This document shows positions 1 through 9,130 of a stretch of 64,000 nt of DNA, piece by piece. A program made the translations under genes and the position numbers. The notes under the pieces were generated by a model that did no database searches, was not told where the DNA came from, and saw nothing but the letters and a program-made list of their open reading frames with translations. How positions within the stretch are numbered: position 1 is the stretch's first letter; each line of letters opens with the position of its first letter. This DNA is from Rhea pennata (lineage: Eukaryota; Chordata; Aves; Rheiformes; Rheidae): assembly GCF_028389875.1 (NCBI RefSeq), contig NC_084665.1, positions 122,034,602 to 122,098,601 of the forward strand. The letters are read 5' to 3'.

Positions 1-71
1 CTCCCCCAGCTGATGAACTTCAGCCAGCATTTGTTGCAATGTGCCCAGGCACTGCACAAGAATAATCACAG
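1..71 (+). CDS. GCFC2: GCFC2, penultimate coding exon (partial, 5' side outside window)
   Basis: Frame 1 is open from base 1 (Leu-Pro-Gln-Leu-Met-Asn) to residues Lys-Asn-Asn-His and two bases of an Arg codon. It is followed by a GTAATA donor at 72. The phase fits the acceptor at 720, so the two exons join in frame. The joined C-terminus is helical and charged with no membrane segment. I assign it to GCFC2, a GCF-C domain protein linked to splicing and intron turnover, from the look of the C-terminus together with its position tail to tail against MRPL19, which is the arrangement I recall in human. The gene name rests more on synteny than on a diagnostic motif; the exon itself is well supported. 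Confidence 0.7.
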
Positions 72-720
72 GTAATAGCTATGACATTTCTTGGGACTCA
101 GCATTTTCATAAGCTTTGTCTCAAACATTTCTTAAATTCATTGTTTCATAAATTTTACACTTGAAAGGATGCTCTCATCAAGCGTATACATATTCATGGC
201 AAAATTACGTGACCAAACAAATTTCATTCCGTGTGCATGTTTTATGTAAAGGCAAGGCATAGACAAGAATTAAGTACGGGACTTTGATAACAAAATATGG
301 ACAATGTGAAGTCCTACATGACACTATTGTCAGAATATTAGTGATAGAAGAGAATTGCTTGCATTTTAATGGATGCAGAATGCAAAAATTTTTTGCATTT
401 TAACATTTTCAAATCAAGAATAGACATTAACAAATAGTTATCAAAACACTGAATATTTTGTTAGATTAATTTTAATCTCTTAAAACAAAAGATGCAATTC
501 ATAATGTACAACAGTGAAAAACTTATCCTGTTCTTGTTTAACCTGGTAATTTGAGGCTCTGGGCTTTGGATAGTGTTACTTAGTGTAGCCAAGGTCACCT
601 GATGAGGTGACCAAGGGAAGACACCTGACTTTCTTATTTTTTAAATTAAGAAATGTAAAATATACTTGGAAGCCAGATGCAAAAATGTGTTAATATACCA
701 ACTTTTATTTTTTTTTACAG
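72..720 (+). other. GCFC2: GCFC2 last intron (649 bp)
   Basis: It begins GTAATAG and ends in a T-rich tract followed by ACAG. It is AT-rich throughout, and I see no repeat, RNA gene or open frame in it. Confidence 0.7.
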
Positions 721-835
721 GGATGAAACAAAAGATGTTGTTGTTCTGCTGGTGAAAGTCAATGCTCTGCAAATTGTGGAAGATTTTATTGAAGAGTACA
801 AACTTGAGCATCTTAAATCCATGATTGGAAAATAG
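721..835 (+). CDS. GCFC2: GCFC2, terminal coding exon with stop codon
   Basis: A T-rich tract ending in ACAG at 717-720 is the acceptor. The first base completes the Arg codon begun at 70-71. The exon reads Asp-Glu-Thr-Lys-Asp-Val, then a Val/Leu-rich helix (VVVLLVKVNALQIVEDF), and ends HLKSMIGK with TAG at 833-835. The intron between the two exons (72-720) is AT-rich and has canonical GT and AG ends. The paralogue PAXBP1 is the main alternative identity. Adjacency to MRPL19 favours GCFC2. Confidence 0.7.
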
Positions 836-1925
836 AATTTTTTTGAAACAACACTTATATTACTGAAACAAGCGTGGTATTCATACTAAAATAGTTTTAA
901 TATTAAAATTTAATTAGTGGACCTTGCCTATTCAAAGATGTAGTGATAATCAGTTGACCTCACTGTTTCATTGCTAAATACTTCAGCAGCTTTTACCAGA
1001 TTTGTCTTCAGCTGCCATCCTACTCCCAAGTTAAGGTGTCTTTTTCAAAATCACCATTGTCAAAGTAAAGTGGCATTTAAGGCCCTCTGAAATGTATGAA
1101 AATGCTTTATTGCTGTATTCTTTTGGAAGGATTACAGGAAAGACAGTGTCTGTGAAGTTGATCACTGCACTGCTATTGAGTGCACTTTATAAGGTATTTC
1201 TGAAATACTGCTAAATGCCACTTTTTGTATTAGCAATCATTGAGTTCAAACTTGTGGTCCACAGATTTCGGTAGTTTTGGTAGGGTCGTCATTAAGATAT
1301 CTTTAGTGGAAAAAGAACTGGTAATGATGCAGGGATTTTGATGCTGATACATAAATTGGGGGGAAAAAACCCGAGTGATTTAGCATTTATGATTCAGTCA
1401 GTGCAAATAAGGAATTTAATGGATGAATTCTGAGATAAAAATTTGCACAGGGGAATATTTTGGGAAGACCTAGTAAGATGTACTGGAAATCATGTCCAGT
1501 GTATATTGGATGGAGTTTTGTACTTGAGTGATGCAGACTGGACTTCTGTGTCCAGACCTGGAGTTACCACACATCATGTTTTATCAGACTTCCAATAGAC
1601 TGGAAACCTCTTGATTATGAGAAGCACAAGAACAACTTCAGTTCTGTAACTGGCATTCTAGGACAATCTTCCTTTTGCTTTCCAGTAAGATTTGCCAAAT
1701 CCTATTTCATCATACCCAAATAAGATTTTAATGTTTTATAATGCTGTATATTTGTAAAATATTATACTATAGAATGAAAAGGATGCTTTATTACAGAAAC
1801 TCTAGTTCATCGCCAGTTCTGATGTACACTTATTGTATTTTCTCCCAAGTCTTCTGGGACTAGAATTTAGCTCTTGCAGACTTGTTCCATGAGGTCCTTG
1901 AAATAAATATATTTAAGTTATATTT
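836..1925 (+). other. GCFC2: GCFC2 3' untranslated region (inferred extent)
   Basis: The sequence after the stop is AT-rich with no open frame. The first well-placed AATAAA on this strand is at 1902-1907, followed by a T-rich stretch, so the mRNA probably ends near 1,925. A longer isoform using AATAAA at 2312-2317 or 3295-3300 cannot be excluded. Confidence 0.5.
1902..1907 (+). terminator. Polyadenylation signal AATAAA, probable GCFC2 mRNA end
   Basis: Canonical hexamer about 1.07 kb after the GCFC2 stop, followed within 30 bases by T-rich sequence (TTAAGTTATATTTTTG) that could act as a downstream element. Confidence 0.5.
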
Positions 1926-3622
1926 TTGTAAAATATTTTAATTGTAAATAACATTATTTTACACAAAAGGTGATTTGTAAAGTAACTTTGGTTTACTTTT
2001 ATTTTTAAAACAAGTAAAAATATTTTGATATTTAACATATGACTCCTTTAGCAGTTAATTCTTTAATGTGTTATGAGAATGTTATTAGAGGTAAGAAAAA
2101 AGCAGTGTCCTGAAGGAAACATCTTTCTGTACTTTGGGTGAAGCTGGTGACACTTTGCTAAAAGGGAGTTATAGGGAGTGACTAATTTGTCAGAGGCCTT
2201 TAGTTTTTATTACCAACCTTTATTCTTGAGCAGCTGATTATTACACAGTAGCTAAGAAGGCTCATGTTACCTTTAGCAGAGTTACGAATTTCATTACAAA
2301 TCTTTTCCAATAAAGGTGAATTCCTGTTACTTTTCTTCTCAAAATGCCAACAGCAACACAACAGCTGATCAGCACAAGCAGGAGACCTCATTACCTTTTG
2401 CCTCTTCTCAGGTGGACCTGGCTACTTCTGTGGTATTATGGAAACATAACAGATACTCTATCACAGTTCAGCTCTGTGGATGTTACTTTAAATGGAAGAA
2501 GCATCATTTAAAACGATTTATAAGTATGAAGGAAGCAGTTACCACCTGAGTTCAGAACCCCTGCACAATTCTGCTATGGAAATGTTCTTTTACGGAACCA
2601 GCTGTTCCCAGCTATGGTGGTATCGAGAACTGACTCTGCCATATTGCGAACACTTGCTGCTGAACCTTTAATTCAGGTGCTTTTGGTTAAACAACATCCA
2701 GTCTACCTCAGTTATTCAAAACTGATTCCAGGAGCATTCATACTTGCTGCTCTGGTTGTAGACTAGTATTATTACACTAGCAGAAATAGTTTTTGTATGC
2801 AAAAACTGCACTTCTGCACTGTTAGTCTTGTATATTCTTATTTTCCTGCTATGCTTTGTTTCTGAGGCTGTAAGAGCAGCCAAGCCATCATGCAACTGGC
2901 CACTAGTTATTTTTATTTATTTATTAAAAAGTGCAGTTTTGGCATAGAAAGAGAACAAATGAGGAAAATGGCAGATGCAAGAAGGAAGGGAAAACAGCAA
3001 GAAACAGATAGGGGAATAGCTAATAACAGTGCACAGAACCCCACTCTGAATATATAAAATACCAGAGCTTGATTTGGATTTGCCTCATGGTAGTGAAAAT
3101 CTCAACAGTGCAAGTAACAGCCTATACAATCTACTTTAGTCCCTGGTTTTCCAAAATACACATAAAATGCGGGCTTACTGAGAATGTGTGGTTCTCCACA
3201 CTCCTGGTGTAACTGTACTGTCACATACCACTCACGAAGGAGGAAGAGGGATTACATGAAGTCTGGTAAGATAGAAGAAACATCATATATGAACCAATAA
3301 ACGGAGGGGGGGAAGGAAGCTCCACCTTCAAACAGAAGGTACATAAGTAAGTCAGCATGTTGCTTTTTCCTTTTCTGAAAAAAATGTCTACCGAGCTAAG
3401 CATAACAGCGGTAGCAGTTACAGAAATATTTGGAAGTGACAACACAACCAGCTGGAGAATCAGTGATGTAAGTGACTGTTGCTGTAATTTAGAAAAGGAG
3501 ACTTCTCATTTCTGGAGAAAGGATGAAGAGGGTACTATGTTTGTCAGAAAACTGTTTTCAGAAACAAAATTAGTGTTCAGTGATAGAAGTTTTACACTTT
3601 GAAATTTTCTGGAAAGGTTAAC
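1926..3622. other. Intergenic spacer between convergent GCFC2 and MRPL19
   Basis: No exon recognised. The short open frames here (up to about 80 codons) show no family resemblance and no splice logic. Extra AATAAA hexamers on + (2312, 3295) and TTTATT on + (that is, AATAAA on -, for example near 2,917-2,925) mean the 3' UTRs of the two genes could run towards each other or overlap. Confidence 0.45.
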
Positions 3623-3628
3623 TTTATT
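3623..3628 (-). terminator. Polyadenylation signal AATAAA for MRPL19
   Basis: TTTATT on + reads AATAAA on the - strand, about 100 bases past the MRPL19 stop codon. It gives a short 3' UTR of roughly 120 bases. Confidence 0.65.
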
Positions 3629-3728
3629 GTACAGTGTGCCTATGTATATACAAAACAGCTGAAAACTTATATTGAATTCGAAGTGAACGCATTAATTCTC
3701 TTAGTAATTCCTATATTGAAAAATAGTA

Positions 3729-3944
3729 TTATTTTTTAAGCTCTTCATTCACTTCTTTCCAGATTTTTTCCTCTATTTTTGAAGTATCATATTCACGCAG
3801 CATATCAAACTCCAGCCAGGGCTGGCTCCACTTCTGTGCTTCTTTCATTTTTTGTTCAGGTAGCTCAAACTTTATTCCTTTTACGTTGTATTTTGGCCTT
3901 TCCCACCGTTTTGACCATGGTTTAGGTTTCATTCTTACTTGCAG
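3729..3944 (-). CDS. MRPL19: MRPL19 coding exon 6 with stop codon
   Basis: The acceptor CACCCTAG ends at 3945. The exon starts Leu-Gln-Val-Arg-Met-Lys-Pro-Lys and runs 71 codons to TAA at 3731-3729. Motifs [19 protein letters not shown] and [19 protein letters not shown] identify the MRPL19 C-terminus. Confidence 0.96.
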   Translation of the reverse strand: MQVRMKPKPWSKRWERPKYNVKGIKFELPEQKMKEAQKWSQPWLEFDMLREYDTSKIEEKIWKEVNEELKK

Positions 3945-6900
3945 CTAGGGTGAAAGGTGTAAAAACACAAAACTTAAAATATTTTAAGGGATGAGAATTT
4001 TGACTGAATCTGAGCTTAACAAGAGCTGAGACAATTGTCACTCTAACACAAAAAGCAAGAGAAAACAGACCAAGTTGTCAGTAACTTAGTTTTAAAGAAG
4101 TGCTACTTGACACTGTCAAGAGAAAAGGAACTTTTTCATGTCTATGTGTCTGTCATCCTCCTGTCTTAATTTTTCTGATCCTACATAATACTGATTTGAT
4201 TACACAGACAGTGAAGTTGCTCCCCTTTACATTTCTGCCATGTTGCTTATCAAGGGAAAAGAAAAGCAGTGTGGTGCTAACTTGTCCTCTCTTTCCCTCT
4301 AAGTTACTGAGTTACTAGAGGAAACTCTTCAACAGGGTCTGCTGGCTCCTGGGTCTTTTCCGAGATGCAGGTTTTAGCTGACCCCTCCAACCTTATCCTC
4401 TTCTCTGACACTTCCCCCTGATCAATAAACACCTGAAACAAGAGCTGCAATCTGCACAGCATAACGTGGGCACATGCAGGCGGCTGCTTCTCACTTGGGT
4501 CTTTTAAAATAACCAGTGAGGATACCAGTTACTTATGCCATTGCTATAGTGACTGAGTGTTCATAATGTAAAGATTAGCCTTATTTTATATACTTTTGTC
4601 ACCCGGGTAACTAATGCAACCAACGACTGATCAACAGCCTCCCAAGGTACCAGTCAAAAGGGAAATTACTTGAATTATCCTCCGTTTTCCCTCTTGAATA
4701 TTATGCTCCTACCTTGTTTACAGGAATTTCTTCATGGTCTAAACGAGACTCAGGTTTCATATTCATATCAAATGTACTATATTCAGGGAGGGCATCTCGC
4801 AGGTACATCAGGTTATCATCTAGCCTCTTTTCTAATTTCAGAACCTCGATCTCCTGGATTCGAGGATTGTACAGTTCATAACATATTTCAACACCTTAGA
4901 GAGAGAAAGTCTGGTTTAAGGAACTGCAAATTCACATTTCTTCAGTGTTACACCCCTATATTATTCAAGAACTGCTTTCTCTTTGTAACATAGAACTACA
5001 ATATACACAATGCTGTGCACACATGACACCATACACATTCTGTCTGTGTCCGTAAATGCAAATTTCTATTTTAATTCAAGTCTCTGATATAAAAGGGCCT
5101 GAGAGACAGACCCAAAACTGAATTTGAGGATAATAAGCTTGGGTTTTAAACTTTGCCTCCTTTGGCTACAGTGGTTATTACCATATACATATCCCTTCCT
5201 CTGTATTTGGTCTCAAAATATCAGTATTTCCACCTCCTTCTGTTTTGCCATAAAATAGATTATGAAGCTGTCGTAAATCTGCTAATTTGTTGCTTGTTAC
5301 CGAGTCTATGTGTACAGTCCCTGTGCGTGCAGTTACGCAGCACTCAAACTGAGTAGTACTCACACAGCTAGCAGTACTCTGCACCCCTCCAAAAAAAAAA
5401 AAAGTAACATGACTCTTACTGCAGCTATGAAATACAACAGTGCAGAACCAAGATTCCCCAGTACAATCAGTCAAAAGCTCTATTTTGATTACTGTTTGTA
5501 CTTTCAGAATAAGAAATGCTAATTCCTACTTACTCTCCTATACCCAAGACAAGGCAAGACCTCCAATTAAATACTGAATTTGCTCTCTAATGGTTTTAAG
5601 ATAATCTGCTAAAAGACTACTCAAAGCTGTAGGTGGGCAGCCTGGTCTTTAATTTGTAATCAGGTATGCACAGATTCAAATGCAGTTTAAGCTAGAAGTG
5701 AAGTTGGTGAGAATCCACTTAGACATAGGGGGACTAACTGCACAGTGCCTGGCACCAAGAAGCCCACAGAAGCCTGAATCCCAAGACCCTCTCACAATGC
5801 TGTTTTTTAAAACGTTTATAGTTTTCAAAAATCTATGAGGCCAGCAGGTATATCACAGTGGAAACAAGTTAACCAGGAGAAACAAAACATAGAGGATATC
5901 CAGTAAAACTATTAGATAGTGCATTTTAAATCAATACAAAAAAACTACTTTCCATGAAATCCATAACTGATTTGTGGAATTCACTGCCACTGATCCTGAT
6001 GAAGCAACAGAGTATGTACTGAGATGAAATGCCTATCTGCAGGACAGGTACATCTATGATTATTAAGCATAGTGGTCTAGATGTACAACCTCTGATTTAG
6101 GAAGTTCATTAACTGCTGGTTCATATGAGTCTTCCCAGGCAAACTTGCAGTTTTCAGATGGTTAAGAATTTCTCACAGTCCTTCTCTAAGCATATGCTTA
6201 AGACACTCTTTTTAGACTCCTAAACTCAAACATAAATGGGTCACATTCAGTCTTATCAGAATACAGACAAAAAAAAAAATTACTAAGTATATGGTTATAA
6301 AATTACTAGGTAGTTTTATGCTTTCAAATACAGGCACATCAACATCTCTGCACATACACATGTTCGTTTTAAACTTAAGTATCCACAAGTAGGTGAAATC
6401 ATGATTTTTGCTTCAGTCTGCCATAATTCTTTCTGCAGACTAAACTTCTACACTGGATATTCCATGTACAACTCCAACGTTCTTGGCTAACAATTCTAGT
6501 ATGAGAATTACCACAGTAACAAACCCACCTTGGTCTTCTATAACGTTTCGAAGTACAAAGGTAGCACCAAGTCCTTTTCCTCCTCTTTGAATGCAGATGC
6601 CTACAAACCGGCTGGTTTTGCCATTAGCATATGGGTCTGCAGTAGTAACAGCGAGTATACTGCCTGCCAAAAAGGGACTAGTCAAGCAAACATACCAACA
6701 TGTGGGAGAGGAGTTGGACAATGCGCACATACACAAGTTTATTCTGAAAATGCTTTATCTTCCAATAAAGCTGCCAGAAACACAACAAACTTTCACTATA
6801 TCCTGAATTAATAAATCTTAAAGTGATTCTGCAGGTTAACTACGAAGATTCTTAACCTTTAAAGCAGTGCTATTTACCTTTTACTCTTCATTATCCAAAT

Positions 6901-8770
6901 AAAACATGAATAATCTATTTTGCTCTCTTCAGCTTTATTGGTTAACCACATCCTAAAACGCCAGGATATAAAGCACACATTATAAAAGCAAGTTAATGCT
7001 TTTCTTATAAAAACTGAATATAAATATGAAAACAAAATATGAACCAGTATGTATAGAAACACATATCCTAGTTGATCTAGCAATTGATCCTAGATATTCT
7101 ACAGCATCAGACCACACTTTTTGCTACCCCATTCAGCGAACGGTACGGACAGAATTACAAAAACTGTGGTGCTGTTACTAACCAACATAGAACTCTGGGA
7201 TGTTGAAGACTTTTCGTCTCTGTATCATATCCTTTCTTTCTATATAGAACTTAAGAGGATTTGTTCTCCCTCTAGGAGGTATAAATTCAGGGCTCAAGAA
7301 CCTGTAAGAAAATCGAACATTTTAAGTATAAAAAGTATTTGCATAAAAACTGCTAGAAAAGTGCAAATATTTGGCTTACAAGTGAAAAATTATCTATGTT
7401 AACCACCTGTACCCATTTCCATGTCAGAATTATGAACTGCAGTTCATGCAGTTACTAATTTTTTACTATCCACAAGGGATTTTTCCAGTCTTTTTTTTTT
7501 TTTTTAAAGCTAGCTATGAATGTTGACCTCAGGGGAGCTGTGAAAAGAAGCATTAATGCAAGCCTGCCTTACAGACCTGAGGGAGTTGTGGGGGAGCGTA
7601 AAGGAACATGTGGCCACGCAGAGGTCCTGATCAGTACTGCTGCCTCCAGGCAGCTGCACAGACTGTAAATGACATTCAGACTACTCTTGATCTTCACACA
7701 AAGTTGCACAGGCTCAGGAGAGCAAAATATGTTATGTTAATATAGTTCCCTATTCTGCCTAACCACTGGTTCCAAGACTGCATTTCTTAGGAGAGGTACA
7801 GAGACTCTTCACTTAAAAGTTATTTCCATTAATAGATCTGAAATGAATTCAAGAAGAGGAAGGAGGCAGAGTGAAAGATTTCACAGTTCTGATTTTTAAT
7901 ACTCCTTCCATTCTTTGGCTGCTCACATGCTGCACATGTTTTGTGGAGATACAAAATACTGCGACATCACTCTCCTTCCTGAGATAGCACTGCAGTGTTA
8001 ACTAACGTGCGCTCTAAAGCAACACAAACAGCAGCAAAGAAAACACTCAGCACGAGAGAAGTCTCAGGAAAGTCATTACTGGCGATATCTCCTTCATTTC
8101 ACGCACAGTAACATGTGTGCAGATGACCTCAAGGCCAGAGACAAAGGCAGATACAGGACCCATGCCCCTGACAGCTTGTGGCATACTGGAAATGCATGCC
8201 TTTAACAGCTGAAAACCTGACACATTAACACCAAATATGCAAAAGTGTCTACTGCTATATTTTTTCCCTATTTTGCTACTTTTAGTAACTGTAGGCCACA
8301 GTGTTTTGGGGTATTTTTAGCATACTTCCACACAAATCGCTGCTGCTATAACTTCAGAAATATCTTCGCGCAGCTCACACAATAAGCCCCAGGACATCCT
8401 ACCTCCTCTCCACCGTCTGTTTCTGCTTGTCAATAATGACAGGCTTCGGAGGCGGCTTAAATTTCGCTGGCTCCCCATCGCTGCTGCTTCGGTACCCCGA
8501 GAACGAAAAACATCCTACGAAGATAAAAAAAAAAAAAAAAAAAATCATAAAAAAGAACTTTTCAGGCAGAACCGACCCCGCCCCCGCCCCCCAAGAGGGG
8601 TGCGGGCCAAGGCCCGCGCCAGGGCCCTGCAGAGCAGGGCAGAGCCGGCCCGGCGCTCAGGGGTGCGGGCCGGGAGCGCGGGCCGCGCCGTCCTTACTGC
8701 CGGGCGCCGCGGCGAGGCCCGCCAAGGCCGCCGCTCGCCTCTCCCAGAGCCTCCCGCAGGCCGCTGCCAT
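3729..8770 (-). CDS. MRPL19: MRPL19, mitochondrial large-subunit ribosomal protein bL19m (complete, six coding exons)
   Basis: Joined - strand exons 8770-8698, 8514-8403, 7301-7183, 6663-6529, 4894-4713 and 3944-3729 give 837 bases, 278 residues plus TAA. Every junction has GT and AG and keeps phase. The family is a structural protein of the mitochondrial 39S subunit. Residues 1 to about 30 are Arg/Ala/Ser-rich with a single acid, as in a matrix targeting sequence. Residues about 75-200 form the bL19 domain, with motifs [41 protein letters not shown] and [18 protein letters not shown]. The C-terminus ([36 protein letters not shown]) is the vertebrate MRPL19 extension as I know it. The length is close to the human protein (about 292). 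The start lies in ACCATGG, a strong Kozak context. No frameshift or missing block is seen. Confidence 0.95.
3945..4712 (-). other. MRPL19: MRPL19 intron 5 (768 bp)
   Basis: GT-AG intron of ordinary, AT-leaning sequence. I see no repeat or RNA gene in it. Confidence 0.85.
4713..4894 (-). CDS. MRPL19: MRPL19 coding exon 5
   Basis: The acceptor CTCTAAG ends at 4895 after a CT-rich tract. The exon covers residues 147-207: [49 protein letters not shown], ending at PVNK before GTAGGA. It contains the end of the bL19 fold and the start of the vertebrate extension. Confidence 0.95.
4895..6528 (-). other. MRPL19: MRPL19 intron 4 (1,634 bp)
   Basis: The longest MRPL19 intron. It holds short A tracts (5391-5402 and about 6270-6280) and a few chance open frames under 110 codons. 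No recognisable snoRNA or mobile element. Confidence 0.85.
6529..6663 (-). CDS. MRPL19: MRPL19 coding exon 4
   Basis: The acceptor is TTGGCAG (6670-6664). A second CAG four bases on would break the phase, so 6663 is chosen. The exon encodes residues 102-146 with [30 protein letters not shown] and [12 protein letters not shown], the beta-barrel centre of bL19. It ends with one base of a Gly codon at a GTGGGT donor. Confidence 0.94.
6664..7182 (-). other. MRPL19: MRPL19 intron 3 (519 bp)
   Basis: AT-rich GT-AG intron. Nothing further seen in it. Confidence 0.85.
7183..7301 (-). CDS. MRPL19: MRPL19 coding exon 3
   Basis: The acceptor TTACAG ends at 7302. The exon encodes residues 62-101: [18 protein letters not shown], then [19 protein letters not shown], and the first base of a Gly codon before GTTAGT. 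This is the start of the bL19 domain. Confidence 0.95.
7302..8402 (-). other. MRPL19: MRPL19 intron 2 (1,101 bp)
   Basis: GT-AG intron with a T tract on + at about 7491-7505. No repeat family or RNA gene recognised. Confidence 0.85.
8403..8514 (-). CDS. MRPL19: MRPL19 coding exon 2
   Basis: The acceptor CGTAG lies at 8519-8515 after a T20 tract. The exon covers residues 25-61 ([15 protein letters not shown], then [13 protein letters not shown]) and ends VERR with two bases left before GTAGGA. The KPPPKPV segment matches the linker I know from vertebrate MRPL19, between the presequence and the bL19 fold. Confidence 0.93.
8515..8697 (-). other. MRPL19: MRPL19 intron 1 (183 bp) with T20 tract
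   Basis: A short intron inside the CpG island. Its 5' part is very GC-rich. Its 3' part carries 20 consecutive T on the - strand (A on +, 8525-8544) that serve as the polypyrimidine tract eight bases before the acceptor TAG. Confidence 0.85.
8698..8770 (-). CDS. MRPL19: MRPL19 coding exon 1 (presequence)
   Basis: ATG at 8770-8768 opens [12 protein letters not shown]. The exon ends after 24 codons plus one base (A) at a GTAAGG donor (8697-8692). The frame is open upstream to 9,226 in GC-rich DNA, but the ACCATGG context, the targeting-like N-terminus and the ETS/NRF-1 sites immediately upstream favour this start. Confidence 0.88.
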
Positions 8771-8774
8771 GGTG
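8763..8774 (-). promoter_or_regulatory. YY1-like CACCATGGCAGC over the start codon
   Basis: The - strand reads CACCATGGCAGC, near the YY1 core (CCATGGCGGC type), and overlaps the initiator ATG. YY1 sites over start codons are common in ribosomal and mitochondrial-ribosomal genes. One core base differs, so this is only suggestive. Confidence 0.4.
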
Positions 8775-8782
8775 ACTACGGC

Positions 8783-8791
8783 CACTTCCGG
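8783..8791 (-). promoter_or_regulatory. ETS-family site (GABPA/NRF-2 type), CCGGAAGTG on - strand
   Basis: The exact CCGGAAGTG core lies 13-21 bases upstream of the MRPL19 ATG. GABPA sites of this form are typical of promoters of nuclear genes for mitochondrial proteins. The position suggests a very short 5' UTR or initiation over the site. Confidence 0.75.
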
Positions 8792-8797
8792 CCTGGC

Positions 8798-8808
8798 TGC
8801 GCAGGCGC
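8798..8808 (+). promoter_or_regulatory. NRF-1-like site TGCGCAGGCGC
   Basis: Close to the palindromic NRF-1 consensus (YGCGCAYGCGCR), with one off-consensus base in the second half. It lies 28-38 bases upstream of the ATG, next to the ETS site. Paired NRF-1 and ETS sites are a known signature of mitochondrial-function genes. Confidence 0.65.
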
Positions 8809-8974
8809 GCTCAGCGCTACGGCGAGCGCGGCGGGCCAAGCTACCCGGCAGGGCGGAGCTGGGCGGGGAGGCGCGGGGCCCGGCCGCGCTCCCACCTCTT
8901 CGCGGGGGCTCCCGGCCCCTGCGGCACCGCGCGGGGCGGCCCGGGCCAGGCCCGGGCGAGGGGAGGGGGCGCCG

Positions 8975-8997
8975 TGCCTGCCTGCCTGCCTGCCTGC
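8975..8997 (+). repeat. (TGCC)n tetranucleotide repeat
   Basis: Five full TGCC units plus TGC, inside the CpG island about 200 bases upstream of MRPL19. Confidence 0.9.
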
Positions 8998-9130
8998 GGG
9001 CCGGGCCGGGCCCCGTCGCTGCGGTGCCCTCGGGTGTCCCTCCAGAGTGGCGCTGCCCGCAGGAGCGAGCCGAGCCGAGCCGTGCCCGCTGCCCCCTGTG
9101 CTCGCCTGACCCAAAGAAGCAGCTGGTGAA

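Larger units (their letters stand above)
8550..9130. promoter_or_regulatory. CpG island over the MRPL19 promoter and first exon
   Basis: Dense CpG and G+C set against AT-rich flanks. It covers MRPL19 exon 1, most of intron 1 and about 350 bases upstream. Such islands often fire in both directions. No + strand exon is recognisable beyond it, so any divergent transcript remains a guess. The long open frames on both strands here are a by-product of low stop-codon frequency. Confidence 0.85.

Noticed and set aside
5990-6060. TGATGA and CTGA-like boxes suggesting a C/D snoRNA in MRPL19 intron 4
   Set aside because: No terminal stem and poor box spacing, so not supportable.
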